From: Flavobacterium psychrolimnae
GTDB lineage: Bacteria; Bacteroidota; Bacteroidia; Flavobacteriales; Flavobacteriaceae
Assembly: GCF_003312425.1 (NCBI RefSeq)
Contig: NZ_QNUX01000007.1
Coordinates: 124,001-188,000 of the forward strand
Reading direction: 5' to 3'
Length of the DNA: 64,000 nt
Shown here: piece after piece, positions 7,986 through 17,394 of the stretch
Position numbering within the stretch: the stretch's first letter is position 1
Layout of the letters: each line of letters opens with the position of its first letter
Position numbers and translations under genes: made by a program
The notes under the pieces: generated by a model
Seen by the model: only the letters and a program-made list of their open reading frames with translations
What the model was told of the DNA's origin: nothing
Databases searched by the model: none

Positions 7986-9335
7986 CTCTCCCTCTCCCAG
8001 AATCTTTTTTCTGGAAAATCCCAACTGCACATTGAGTAACGACAACGAATACACAAAGGCAGGTGCGGCTGTACGCATGGCAGCATGATTAATGGTTAAA
8101 AACCAAAAGGCAACAAAGCATAACAAAAACATATTGAACTTATTTTCTAAATACAAAACCAACGGTGTAAAAAACAAAATCAGCAATGCTACTACACCTA
8201 AAGAGCCATGTTCCGCTAACATTCTCGTAATTTCATCATGAGACAAAACAGAAATTCCTGTCTCTTCCTCACGAACTTCGGTCCCTTTTCCAACACCTAC
8301 CCCAAAAATAGGATTCTTCAAAAACGTATCGATCTCGTTTTGGGCCACATCCTCCCTACCAGTAAACTGACTTTTTTTCACCCTTCCGGCAGCATCTTGA
8401 TTGGAATACCGTTTATTAATCAAACCACCTGTCTGAAAAGAAGTATACGTCCAAGTGGCGAACATGGCAAACACTAATAGCACAATGATATAATTCAATT
8501 TGACCCTGCCACCATAATTGGATTTAAAATATAGAAACACCAGAAGCAAAACAATCATCAGAAATCCAGTAATCATTCCACCTCTGGAAAAGGTAAGCAT
8601 CCCGCGATACGTGATATTTAATGCAACTATCAGATTAAGGATAATTTGAAATTTTGTCTTAGAATCCAATATCACTCGGGAGAAAAAGATAAACATTCCC
8701 AAACCTAAAATCGTAGCCACCTGATTGGGTCCATAACCACCGGAAGTTTGAAAATTAGATTCGGTTCCGGTAATAACCTCCTGAACATTGGGCGTATAAA
8801 AAGTAAGGTACACCATACAAGTAATGATAGGCAATCCCAGACTCAGCAATACACTATTGATTTCTGCTAAAGCAATCTTTCGGCGAAACGTATACAAGGA
8901 AGCAAGCCCCAAACAAACGGGACCGGAAATATTAAACGCAATGGCCTTCCGAATATCCGTATCAAAGTTTAATGTAAACGTCGAAATAATAACACTGGGG
9001 ACTAATAACAGTAGAAATATCCAATAAGGCACTGCTCCTTTAGAAAATCCGCTGTAATACATTCCAATAAAAATAAAGACCATCACCCCATACTTAGAAA
9101 TCTCATACAATGGATTCCCACCGGTCATCCTCAAAAAAACTTCACTCCCTACTACGTATGCCGCGGCAATTAACGCTTCATTATTTCTATTTTGTTTTTT
9201 GATGATGTAATAAATTCCAAAAATAAAAATCGAATACCCGTAAATCTTAGCTGTAAAAGGCAACAAAAAGCCCAATGCACCAACCACCACATGGAAAAGA
9301 ATTAAATAGAGATAGGATTGATTCTCGTTTTTCAT
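7983..9335 (-). CDS. O-antigen ligase / polymerase family protein (WaaL/Wzy-like)
   Basis: A 450-residue protein made almost entirely of hydrophobic helices (about 11-12). A large periplasmic loop contains FLKNPIFGVGVGKG and SHDEITRMLAEHGSLG, the Wzy_C / O-antigen ligase signature. Because the locus also encodes an ABC exporter (Wzm/Wzt), which needs no Wzy polymerase, a WaaL-type ligase joining the finished polysaccharide to lipid A-core is the better reading; sequence alone cannot separate the two. It is the last gene of a minus-strand run reaching back to the SGNH gene. Confidence 0.8.
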   Translation of the reverse strand: MKNENQSYLYLILFHVVVGALGFLLPFTAKIYGYSIFIFGIYYIIKKQNRNNEALIAAAYVVGSEVFLRMTGGNPLYEISKYGVMVFIFIGMYYSGFSKGAVPYWIFLLLLVPSVIISTFTLNFDTDIRKAIAFNISGPVCLGLASLYTFRRKIALAEINSVLLSLGLPIITCMVYLTFYTPNVQEVITGTESNFQTSGGYGPNQVATILGLGMFIFFSRVILDSKTKFQIILNLIVALNITYRGMLTFSRGGMITGFLMIVLLLVFLYFKSNYGGRVKLNYIIVLLVFAMFATWTYTSFQTGGLINKRYSNQDAAGRVKKSQFTGREDVAQNEIDTFLKNPIFGVGVGKGTEVREEETGISVLSHDEITRMLAEHGSLGVVALLILFFTPLVLYLENKFNMFLLCFVAFWFLTINHAAMRTAAPAFVYSLSLLNVQLGFSRKKILGEGE

Positions 9336-9341
9336 TTGTAA

Positions 9342-10427
9342 CTATGTTGAATTAGAAAGTGTTTTGTAATTCATAATTAATAGATCAATCACTTTTTCTT
9401 TTGAATAATTATCTAAAACTAATTCCTGCAAATGTAGTGCAAAACTAATTCTTAAAGATTCTCCAGAAATCATTTTGTACAATTGAAGCTGAAGCTGAAA
9501 AACATCTAATGGATTAAACAATAATCCGCTAAAATCATCTTTTATGAACGATGGACAATACCCTACATTTGTTGATAATACCGGTAATTTTGCCAAACCA
9601 TATTCTAATAATGTTACAGGAAATCCTTCGGATGTTGATGCTAATAAGCCAATTGTTGCTTGAGAAAGTATGTGCTGTATATCATTCCTTGAATCATAAA
9701 TAAAAATAAATTTATCTAAATTATTTTTACTTATAAATTCCTTCAAAACAACAGAATAATCATCTTTATAATCTTTGCCTATAAAGTGTAAACTCCATCC
9801 TAGTTCCTTTAAATTCATTTTTGCGAAGGCCCGCAATATAGTTATATGATTTTTAGGTTCTTTTAGATTTGCCAAACATACAATTCGTTTATCCTTTTCT
9901 CCTTTTAAAAAAGTTTCCTTTAAAATAGTATCGTCAAAAACAGCAAAATTAGGAATATAATAGTTTTTTTTGGTCCATAAGTTTTTAGTAGCCCAAACTT
10001 CTAATTGATGATTAACAACAAATGTACAAGAGAAAAAACTGGAACAAAATAATAATATCAAATTATTCCATATAGATTCTTCAGCCCTTGCCCCATAATG
10101 CTCATGCCATATTAGTTTAATTTTGGGATACATCAACTTTAATAATACCCCAGTGAAAAATGAGGTTCCGTGCGCATGCACTATTGTTATTTTATAACGC
10201 TTTACGAATGATTTTAATTTCAAAAGTGCCCTAAAGTCTAAAACGTTTTTTTTTTTTAATAATAAATAGGAAACTTTATCGTTAAGTTGCTTTTTTAGAG
10301 CACCTTCTCTTCTTGTAACCACTAAAGCAGATAGAGTTATACTTTCAGAAAGGGCATTGGCATAGTTTAAGGCTAGTCGCTCAGCACCACCAACTTCAAG
10401 TGAATCTATTAGTTGTAATACTCTCAT
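9342..10427 (-). CDS. glycosyltransferase family 4-type (GT-B)
   Basis: 361 residues with the GT-B start pattern MRVLQLIDSLEVGGAERLAL and the donor-site element TSEGFPVTLLEYGLAKLPVL (the Glu-x7-Glu motif of retaining GT4 enzymes). Acts on the cytoplasmic face of the membrane to add one sugar to the growing polysaccharide; donor and acceptor unknown. Its start overlaps the stop of the upstream glycosyltransferase by 4 bases, indicating translational coupling. A 12-A run in the coding strand at codons 57-60 (10246-10257) is slippage-prone. Confidence 0.85.
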   Translation of the reverse strand: MRVLQLIDSLEVGGAERLALNYANALSESITLSALVVTRREGALKKQLNDKVSYLLLKKKNVLDFRALLKLKSFVKRYKITIVHAHGTSFFTGVLLKLMYPKIKLIWHEHYGARAEESIWNNLILLFCSSFFSCTFVVNHQLEVWATKNLWTKKNYYIPNFAVFDDTILKETFLKGEKDKRIVCLANLKEPKNHITILRAFAKMNLKELGWSLHFIGKDYKDDYSVVLKEFISKNNLDKFIFIYDSRNDIQHILSQATIGLLASTSEGFPVTLLEYGLAKLPVLSTNVGYCPSFIKDDFSGLLFNPLDVFQLQLQLYKMISGESLRISFALHLQELVLDNYSKEKVIDLLIMNYKTLSNST

Positions 10428-11542
10428 GGTAAAATCAATTTTTTAATCTCCGTATGAAATACTTCCAGCGTATAACTTCTAGACCAGTCCGCAGCCTTAT
10501 TTAGTTTACTGTCAAAATCCGTTTGATTCTGTAAAACAGCCTCTATTAGTAGACTATCATGCTCTAAATTCATTCCCAGCAAAACCCCTCTACTCCCATA
10601 ATCCAGCATAAAAGGGACACACGAAACTGAAGTAGCAATAGGAACGCAACCCCAAAACATTCCTTCGGCAATCACTTTTGGCCACCCTTCACTATCGGAG
10701 GGCAATACTACGAAATGACTGTCTTGATAGGCTTGCTGTACGGTAGTCTTGGATTGATTCCCTTCTAAAGTAATAATGGACTCCAACTTGTGCGCTATAA
10801 TATAATCCTCAAGTATTTTCCTCTGAACTCCTTCGCCATACATACGCAAACGAACCAAATAACCTTTTTTATGCAGTCTTTCAATCAACTGAATGGCATA
10901 CAACGGCTGTTTTCCTTTGACTAAAGTACCCACAAAGACAAAATCAATTCTGCCTGCCAACGCTTTTGGCGTTAGCGCCATTTTTTCGTAATCCGAATAC
11001 GTAGCAGTGAAAAAAGGTTTGATATTTCGGGAACTACCCTCCCATTCGCCATAAACTAAAACCTGCATATTTCGGGTCAAAAAGGAATTACTCAATATCC
11101 ATTTTTGAAGTCGATACGTCCAAGGTTGCTTCGATTTAGGGTCCCAATTCCCGGCGTATTTGGCCGTTTTGGGAGTATTGGAAAATAAAATTTGAACTAT
11201 ACATCCCAACAACCCGATATTTCCTGGACAACGCAAATGAATGTGATCGGCATTTTTCATAGCAATAAAAATATGCCAACAAATCCCCGGAATTTTAAAA
11301 AAAGCATTGAAGATGCTTTTAAAGTTCAGTATATCAAAATTAGTAATCGCATTAAATTTGATATGAGGATGATTATAAGCACAATCGATAGCGGTTTTAT
11401 CTTTTGATGCTATTGGTGCTACTATCAAAACCTCTTCTACGTAGTTTCCCCAAACATTCATTTCACGAACATAAGGAGCATATGCATAATATTTGTTCTC
11501 TTCTTTTATGTGAGGAACATGGGTGATGATAACAAACTTCAT
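10424..11542 (-). CDS. glycosyltransferase family 4-type (GT-B)
   Basis: 372 residues. The C-terminal half has the GT4 core: FVFVGTLVKGKQPLYAIQLI (start of the donor domain) and SDSEGWPKVIAEGMFWGCVP (nucleotide-sugar binding with Glu-x7-Glu). The N-terminal acceptor domain is divergent, as is usual for O-antigen enzymes. It belongs to the tight minus-strand run of glycosyltransferases; sugar specificity cannot be read from the sequence. Confidence 0.83.
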   Translation of the reverse strand: MKFVIITHVPHIKEENKYYAYAPYVREMNVWGNYVEEVLIVAPIASKDKTAIDCAYNHPHIKFNAITNFDILNFKSIFNAFFKIPGICWHIFIAMKNADHIHLRCPGNIGLLGCIVQILFSNTPKTAKYAGNWDPKSKQPWTYRLQKWILSNSFLTRNMQVLVYGEWEGSSRNIKPFFTATYSDYEKMALTPKALAGRIDFVFVGTLVKGKQPLYAIQLIERLHKKGYLVRLRMYGEGVQRKILEDYIIAHKLESIITLEGNQSKTTVQQAYQDSHFVVLPSDSEGWPKVIAEGMFWGCVPIATSVSCVPFMLDYGSRGVLLGMNLEHDSLLIEAVLQNQTDFDSKLNKAADWSRSYTLEVFHTEIKKLILP

Positions 11543-11556
11543 ATTTAAAATTCAAT

Positions 11557-12558
11557 TTATATATTTTTTTTGGGGCTATTTAACCACAAACTCCACCAAC
11601 CTACAGTTCTGCCTACTGCCTCCGTAAAAGCTTCTTTTTTACTACTCCCAGTTAAAGTATTACTAAATCGAATACCGGTCAAAAGCAAAGTAATAGCATG
11701 CCATTTTAGTTGATGTATAAATGTTGGCTTAGGATTTTTAGTCCTCCATACATACCAACCGTTACGCACGACCATTTTTCCGTATTGATATTTATTAGGT
11801 CTACCTGATGCATCGTGATAATGGTACAATGTTGCAGCGGTATTCAAGTATAATGTACCCATTTTAGCAACTCTTAAAGTAAAATCAGCATCTTCATACA
11901 GCCCATAGCCTTCAAAATAAGTTGAAAAATGCAACGTATCAAATACTTTTTTTCTAAACGAAGAGACTCCACCCATCAACATCTCTACTTCATACGTTTT
12001 CCCGCTGGGAGGCAAAAACCCCACGCTGCGACCATGTGAATATAAGGAAGAATATCCAGGCGGACAATCACTATCCAATCCCAATTTTTTTCTCAACACA
12101 AATCGGCTACCATCTTTTCTTTTCCATCCGTCAAAATAAAACTCATCCATTTTTGGCTGATATTTCTCTCCAACAAATTCAATTTTAGTTTCATCAATAA
12201 TATACCCTCCAACACCTAAAGTCTCTGGAAATATTTGATATGTTTTTAATAGTTCTTCAAAATAAGTAGCTATTAAAACGATATCATCGTCTAAAAAGCA
12301 TACAACTTCTGAATCAGCTGCAACTCTTTCAATTCCATAGTTACGTTGTTTTGTTAAACCACGATATTCTGGTGGAACGGAGTAATAATTTAAATGATCA
12401 AATGGATTATTCTCTAAAATTAACGTCGTATCCTGATTAGTGGAGCCATCGATAATTAAAATTTCATCTGGATATATTGTTTGCTCTTTCACAGACTTTA
12501 ATAGTTGTAATAAAGGCTCAGCACGCATGTACGTACAAATTATTAATGAAAATTTCAT
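11557..12558 (-). CDS. glycosyltransferase family 2 (GT-A)
   Basis: 333 residues beginning FSLIICTYMRAEPLLQLLKS, an inverting GT-A fold, with the metal-binding DxD-type motif CFLDDDIVL at about 90-98 and a typical second half EGYGLYEDADFTLRVAKMG. Its start overlaps the stop of the next upstream gene by 4 bases. It transfers one sugar during polysaccharide assembly; donor unknown. Confidence 0.87.
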   Translation of the reverse strand: MKFSLIICTYMRAEPLLQLLKSVKEQTIYPDEILIIDGSTNQDTTLILENNPFDHLNYYSVPPEYRGLTKQRNYGIERVAADSEVVCFLDDDIVLIATYFEELLKTYQIFPETLGVGGYIIDETKIEFVGEKYQPKMDEFYFDGWKRKDGSRFVLRKKLGLDSDCPPGYSSLYSHGRSVGFLPPSGKTYEVEMLMGGVSSFRKKVFDTLHFSTYFEGYGLYEDADFTLRVAKMGTLYLNTAATLYHYHDASGRPNKYQYGKMVVRNGWYVWRTKNPKPTFIHQLKWHAITLLLTGIRFSNTLTGSSKKEAFTEAVGRTVGWWSLWLNSPKKNI

Positions 12559-14099
12559 GAATCTATTTTTAATTGATTAGCCCAATAGACACTTTGATTC
12601 CATTGCTTATTAAAAACTGCGAAATATTGAAAAGGATCCCTACTCTTTTGATGCTTATAATACTTAAAAAACAAAACGGTTTTATACCCTAAGATTTGTT
12701 GTTTGGTGTTATGCGTAATCAAATACAGCATCACTGTAGGAGAAGGCTTTGGCTGAATAAGTTCATCATGCCACTTCAATATTGGTTTCGTTCTAAATCC
12801 TCCAACTGGCGCTTTTAAATGTAATATTGAAGGTTCTGGCAAAAATAAAACATCATACCCTTGATTTCGCAATAGCATGCCAAAATCACTGTCTTCCCCA
12901 TAACCAAATTCATAACCAAGATTAAAACTACGGTTTTTTAAAATGTCACTTGCAACAAAACTACAACCAGAACCGAAACTTCCCCATTGAAAAACAGTAT
13001 TAAAAGTGGGCACTTCTTTTTCCTGCAAACAAGATAATGAAACTGCTTTTACTCCAAATTTTTCAATATTTTCAGAGGTTTTTTCGATAAAGTCTCCGCC
13101 AATTCTGATATCATCATCAGCAAAGAAAACCCATTTGTTTTTAATTTGTTTTAGAGCCACATTTCTGGCACTGCAAGCTCCTGCCTGATGCGTGAAAATA
13201 TGTTGTATTTCAAAAGGCCACTGTTCAGTTTCTATATAATCCAATTCACTTTTACTAAATGGTTCTGGATTTTGTTCCACAATAATAATTTTCTGAGGTA
13301 AAAGACTTTGCTTTGAAAAATCTTTTAACACATCATATAAATATTTTTTCCTCCCAATTGTTGGAATTATAACATCTATGGTTCCTTTATCTGCTATCAC
13401 TCTTGATGATTGAACGACAATATCATTTATATTTATTTTATTATTAAATCTTCTTTTAGAAAAAAGTGCGGAAATAAAAGGATAAAACAAAATTTTACGT
13501 TCATATAAAAGCAAATTCAACGCTAACAAAAACACCCATCGCGTTTTATAATGTTGCTTCACAAAACGAAAAAGTGTAACGCTGGATGCTGTAGCAGTTG
13601 AATCCATTATTTCTACCGACTTCAAAAGCTGTGGTTCGGAATAGCATAATAATCCTAACGGCATGCATAACTTAGCCAGTGAACTCAAATAATAATCAAA
13701 ATAGGGTTCACAAATTATTTTATCACCTATTGCATTCAAAACAGAAGCGTGAATAACCCCAACATAACTACTCATTTGCCACGTGGGATACGACACCATT
13801 TTATTAACGTTAATAAATAAAGATTCCTCTACATATCCGATGGAATTATCAAAAAAATTATTTGATTCCGGTCGAAACGAAAGCATCATTTTATTATGAT
13901 GATGAAGCGTATTAATTTTTTCAAGAGCAAGATGTTCTTTATAATTGGAATGACACCAAACTATTTTTTCATCAGGAAATACAGCCGCTAACTGAATCAA
14001 GCCCGCCGAAATTGTACCTGTACAATCAAATTTAATTTTTTGATTATCCATGCTTACTACATCGGTAATTTTATTCCCCAAATGATAGATTACAATCAA
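12555..14099 (-). CDS. two-part glycosyltransferase with C-terminal GT2 domain
   Basis: 514 residues. The C-terminal half (about 235-460) is a GT2 domain: IDVIIPTIGRKKYLYDVLKD, the DxD motif FFADDDIRIGGDF, and YGEDSDFGMLLRNQGYDVLF. The N-terminal 230 residues look like a degenerate GT-A-like module (GTISAGLIQLAAVFPDEKIV, later the EPYFDYYLSSLAKL stretch) without a visible DxD motif. It could be an accessory or acceptor-binding domain. The total is longer than a single GT2 enzyme. It sits 3 bases from the upstream gene. Confidence 0.8.
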   Translation of the reverse strand: MIVIYHLGNKITDVVSMDNQKIKFDCTGTISAGLIQLAAVFPDEKIVWCHSNYKEHLALEKINTLHHHNKMMLSFRPESNNFFDNSIGYVEESLFINVNKMVSYPTWQMSSYVGVIHASVLNAIGDKIICEPYFDYYLSSLAKLCMPLGLLCYSEPQLLKSVEIMDSTATASSVTLFRFVKQHYKTRWVFLLALNLLLYERKILFYPFISALFSKRRFNNKININDIVVQSSRVIADKGTIDVIIPTIGRKKYLYDVLKDFSKQSLLPQKIIIVEQNPEPFSKSELDYIETEQWPFEIQHIFTHQAGACSARNVALKQIKNKWVFFADDDIRIGGDFIEKTSENIEKFGVKAVSLSCLQEKEVPTFNTVFQWGSFGSGCSFVASDILKNRSFNLGYEFGYGEDSDFGMLLRNQGYDVLFLPEPSILHLKAPVGGFRTKPILKWHDELIQPKPSPTVMLYLITHNTKQQILGYKTVLFFKYYKHQKSRDPFQYFAVFNKQWNQSVYWANQLKIDS

Positions 14100-14102
14100 A
14101 AG

Positions 14103-15311
14103 TTACTGTATTAAAGATTGATAAAAAATTAAACTCTGTAGTGCTACTTTTTGGATACTGAATTTTTCGCTAACTTTCTTTTTTGCCGCTGATCCAAACT
14201 CTTTTTGTAAGTCACTATCTTCCATCAAATGAATAATTTTAGCAGCATAGTGCAAATGATCTTTTGGATGCACTAAAAACCCATTGACACCATCATCAAT
14301 AACTTCCGGTGCCCATCCAATATTCGAGGCTACAATAGATTTCTCCAATGCCATGGCTTCAATCCAGGAAACGGGTAAGGCTTCAGCAAAAGTAGGAAAT
14401 ACACAAACCGTCGCTCTGCTAATTTGATTTTTTATTTCATCATACGGCACAGCCCCTAAATAAGTCACATTCAGCAAGGCAGCTGGAGAGAATAAGCCTT
14501 GCATCATCTGCCAAGTGGAAGAATGCCCCGAAATAATATCTGGAACATCTTTTCCTATCAGAATTAATTTCGCCTCTGGTTTTTTAGCGACCACCACATT
14601 AAAAATAAATGGCAGTTCCAATAGTCCTTTCTTACGGATTAAGCTCCCGAAATACAGTATGGTGTTTTTATTGTTGATATTATTACCATTGACAGTGCCA
14701 TTATTATGGCAATTTTCATTGACATTGTTATTGCTATTGCAATTGATATTGTTATTATTAAACACATCCATGTCAATACAATTCGGAATAATGGAGAACT
14801 TTTTATCTAAATGAAATACCTCATTTGTAGTATCAGCTGTAAACTGACTCACAGAAAGCAACCCATCAGCATTTTTCAAAGCTCTTTTTTCATGAAACCG
14901 ATTTACCCATTTTACGGGGCGCTGATCCAAATGACAAAAATAAGTATCGGAACCATTTAATCGTATCACAACAGGGCATTTTTTAGGGGATATAAATGAC
15001 GTAATTCCCGTCCAATCTGGCGCTTCTACCAAATCAATTTCTTTATTGTCATATAAAGTATTAATGTTATTCTCAAGTTTTTTTCGGGTGAGATACCAAG
15101 ACAATCCCTTAAATTTTATATTTCTGATTTGTTGAATACAAATACCGTTATCATAAAAAACACCTTCTTCTTTTTGGGCATACACTAAAACCCGAACCGA
15201 ACAGCCTTCCGCCAAAAGTCCCATCGCCAGATTTTTAATACTGGTACCTATTCCTCCCGAACCTCCTGTTTTTGGATGTGGATATTCCGGCGTTAAAAAA
15301 GCTATTTTCAT
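14103..15311 (-). CDS. glycosyltransferase family 4 with an Asn-rich low-complexity insert
   Basis: 402 residues with classic GT4 features: FLTPEYPHPKTGGSGGIGTS at the N-terminus, ILYFGSLIRKKGLLELPFIF opening the donor domain, and FAEALPVSWIEAMALEKSIV (Glu-x7-Glu). Unusual: residues 185-216, at the hinge between the two Rossmann domains, are 19/32 asparagine, encoded by AAT/AAC triplets with interspersed Ile/Val/Cys. The neighbours have nothing like it. The insert keeps the frame, so the enzyme is probably still made. Confidence 0.87.
   Translation of the reverse strand: MKIAFLTPEYPHPKTGGSGGIGTSIKNLAMGLLAEGCSVRVLVYAQKEEGVFYDNGICIQQIRNIKFKGLSWYLTRKKLENNINTLYDNKEIDLVEAPDWTGITSFISPKKCPVVIRLNGSDTYFCHLDQRPVKWVNRFHEKRALKNADGLLSVSQFTADTTNEVFHLDKKFSIIPNCIDMDVFNNNNINCNSNNNVNENCHNNGTVNGNNINNKNTILYFGSLIRKKGLLELPFIFNVVVAKKPEAKLILIGKDVPDIISGHSSTWQMMQGLFSPAALLNVTYLGAVPYDEIKNQISRATVCVFPTFAEALPVSWIEAMALEKSIVASNIGWAPEVIDDGVNGFLVHPKDHLHYAAKIIHLMEDSDLQKEFGSAAKKKVSEKFSIQKVALQSLIFYQSLIQ
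14664..14759. repeat. triplet-type low-complexity tract inside the GT4 gene
   Basis: A run of variants of ATTGTTATT / CATTGACA / TTATTA on the plus strand encodes the Asn-rich hinge. Imperfect trinucleotide repeats of this kind expand and contract in steps of three and so change hinge length without a frameshift. Confidence 0.65.
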
Positions 15312-15313
15312 GG

Positions 15314-16189
15314 TTATTTATTAAAAAAATCTTTTATAATTACACTGGTAAACAGTCGTGCTCCAGTATCATTTAGATGTCCGCAGGAAGAAAAATACTG
15401 ATCTCCCTCTACCGCTTTTTCATAATTATGAATTTCAGGATAAAGCTGTTGCACTTTATCAAAATAATTCAATCCTTTGGTATTACTGCACATCGGTGTC
15501 ATTACTGAGATTAAATTGATATTATTGTCCTTACAAAGTTGTCTAATTTCTTCATAATATTTGTTACGCAACGGTTTTAAATTGCTAATGTTATTTTTCA
15601 TGTTACCCTTACCATTTCCCAGTGGCGAGTACCCCATATTCAGTAAATGATTTGTCTTTTTATGAATGGCATTAAAAAACATCTCCCTAAAACCAATTCG
15701 AGTCTCAAATGCGACATATCTGTAAAAAGGAATATAATACAATTCATTAAAGTCTTTTTCTGTAGAGAAATGATTTTTTGTTATTTCCGAATTATGAATA
15801 TATGGTAAAAATTTTGCAGCAATTCCCTCTGCTCGTTTCTCATTCGACAAATTCAAATCAGTCTCCAGTATCACATTCTTTATCGTATACTTTCGTTCCA
15901 CCATAAGCTTTAAGAGCAATGAAGCTTCAAATAAATGGCCGCCGCTCATTCCATAATTAAACGTTTTCAATCCTTTTTCAGCAAACATAGGAGCCACAAA
16001 ATGATTATTAGCCCTGGAAGAACCTAAAATAACCACATCGTAATCCCGCTCTACTGAGTTGTAAACATAATCAATTTTTCCTCTATTCGAAGACTGTAAA
16101 TAAACAGTTGTATACAAAAAATCCAATACCACTAACAGTAAAAATAGTAGCACAAGGGTTTTGACGGTAAAAATTAAAAACTGCTTCAT
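15314..16189 (-). CDS. SGNH/GDSL-like acyl-ester hydrolase or acetyltransferase-partner protein
   Basis: 291 residues with one N-terminal membrane anchor (about 7-29) and an exported domain. DYDVVILGSSRANNHF supplies the block-I serine of SGNH hydrolases, NYGMSGG resembles block II, and GHLNDTGARLF the block-V Asp/His region. Such proteins often pair with MBOAT O-acyltransferases (as AlgX/AlgJ do with AlgI) to move acetyl groups onto exported polysaccharide. An MBOAT gene lies just upstream, separated only by the repeat/GIY-YIG insertion, which supports that role (inference). Confidence 0.7.
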   Translation of the reverse strand: MKQFLIFTVKTLVLLFLLLVVLDFLYTTVYLQSSNRGKIDYVYNSVERDYDVVILGSSRANNHFVAPMFAEKGLKTFNYGMSGGHLFEASLLLKLMVERKYTIKNVILETDLNLSNEKRAEGIAAKFLPYIHNSEITKNHFSTEKDFNELYYIPFYRYVAFETRIGFREMFFNAIHKKTNHLLNMGYSPLGNGKGNMKNNISNLKPLRNKYYEEIRQLCKDNNINLISVMTPMCSNTKGLNYFDKVQQLYPEIHNYEKAVEGDQYFSSCGHLNDTGARLFTSVIIKDFFNK

Positions 16190-16259
16190 TATTGTTTTAT
16201 TCTGTATTATTATTCTAGTATTTTAATGTATTGTATTTGACAGCTCGATTTGACAATTA

Positions 16260-16720
16260 AACTATTCTCTTTGTCACGTCAGAAGTTTATACTGAGCGGA
16301 GTCGAAGTACAGTCGAGACGCTTTTATGTCTTAATGAATCTCGACTAAAGCCTGTCCTGAGCGTAGACGAAGGACTCGATTTGTCAATTAAACTACTCTC
16401 TTTGTCACGTCGAAAGTTTACACTGAGCGGAGTCGAAGTACAGTCGAGACGCTTTTATGTCTCAATGAATCTCGACTGCGCTCGATTTGACAATTCGGCT
16501 GCAGCCTGTGCTGAGCGTAGACCAAAAACTCGTTTTGATTACTCGAGATCTTTTGTCACGTCGAGCGCAGTCGAGACGCCTTTAATAATCAATTTAATCT
16601 CGACTAAAGCCTGTCCTGAGCGTAGACGAAGGACTCGATTTGACAATTAAACTACTCTTTGTCACGTCAGAAGTTTATACTGAGCGGAGTCGAAGTACAG
16701 TCGAGACGCTTAGTCAAACT
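16260..16720. repeat. cluster of dispersed repeat CTGAGCGGAGTCGAAG / AGTCGAGACGC...TCTCGACT, left block
   Basis: Four successive units of about 100-150 bases contain CACGTC, CTGAGCGGAGTCGAAGTACA, AGTCGAGACGC, a short variable AT-rich stretch, AATCTCGACT and CCTGAGCGTAGACGAAGGAC. AGTCGAGA and TCTCGACT are inverse, so each unit can form a hairpin whose loop is the variable stretch. The whole 16190-16721 gap is this cluster. Translated frames through it (such as ACPERRRR) are the well-known spurious products of this repeat class. Confidence 0.85.
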
Positions 16721-16721
16721 A

Positions 16722-17051
16722 TTATTCTATATCTTCAAAATCCGATTTGTATTTATGATGCGTTGCATTTCTACATTCTGATAAATCTTGTAATTTATCA
16801 AAATTCCCATCAATTAATGCCTGTTTTTTAACCCTGCTCCATTTTTTTAATTTTTTTTCAAACTCAATAGCCTGATTCGGATCTGTAAAATCCTGATAAA
16901 AAACTAACGTCACAGGTCTTCTACTATTTGTATAGGCTTCTGGATATTTACCGACATTGTGCTCGATAACTCTCCTGTCAATATCAGAAGTTACTCCTAC
17001 ATAAAGCGAATCATCGTTACAAAGAAGAATATATACATAATAGAATTTCAT
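16722..17051 (-). CDS. GIY-YIG nuclease family small protein, repeat-nested copy 1
   Basis: 109 residues forming a stand-alone GIY-YIG domain: MKFYYVYILLCNDDSLYVGV (the YVYIL...YVGV form of the motif), then the Arg-containing helix DIDRRVIEHN, then FEKKLKKWSRVKKQALI with the conserved Glu. Members of this UvrC/YhbQ-like family are probable DNA endonucleases of unknown role. The gene fills exactly the loop of one local repeat unit: AGTCGAGA (16699-16706) lies 15 bases past its stop and TCTCGACT (17076-17083) 24 bases before its start. It splits the SGNH and MBOAT genes. Confidence 0.88.
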   Translation of the reverse strand: MKFYYVYILLCNDDSLYVGVTSDIDRRVIEHNVGKYPEAYTNSRRPVTLVFYQDFTDPNQAIEFEKKLKKWSRVKKQALIDGNFDKLQDLSECRNATHHKYKSDFEDIE

Positions 17052-17069
17052 ATCGCTTTTTTAAAATTA

Positions 17070-17372
17070 AACGAATCTCGACTATAGCCTGTCCTGAGCG
17101 TAGACGAAGTACTCGATTTGATAACTACACTACAGCCTTTCCTGAGCGTAGACGAAGGATTCGATTTGACAACTCCACTACAGCCTTTCCTGAGCGTAGA
17201 CGAAGGACTAGATTTCACAACTCGAGATCTTTTGTCACGTCGAGCGCAGTCGAGACGCCTTATATTCCAAAACTAATCTCGACTATAGCCTGTCCTGAGC
17301 GTAGACGAAGGACTCGATTTGACAACTCGACTATAGCCTTTCCTGAGCGTAGACGAAGGACTCCATTAAGCC
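17070..17372. repeat. right block of the TCTCGACT / CCTGAGCGTAGACGAAGG repeat cluster
   Basis: Five further copies of CCTGAGCGTAGACGAAG with interleaved TCTCGACT, TCACAACTCGAGATC and CACGTCGAGCGCAGTCGAGA continue the cluster found on the other side of the GIY-YIG gene. They fill the gap 17052-17394 before the MBOAT stop codon. Confidence 0.85.
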
Positions 17373-17394
17373 TTAATCGATTCCCATACTGATA

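Noticed and set aside
14515..14814. 99-codon plus-strand frame rich in Leu
   Set aside because: Antisense reading of the Asn-rich tract of the GT4 gene; poly-Leu arises from the complement of AAT/AAC codons.
16381..16831. Plus-strand open frames through the repeat cluster (containing ACPERRRR)
   Set aside because: These are translations of the dispersed repeat, a known annotation artefact; no protein family and no independent start.
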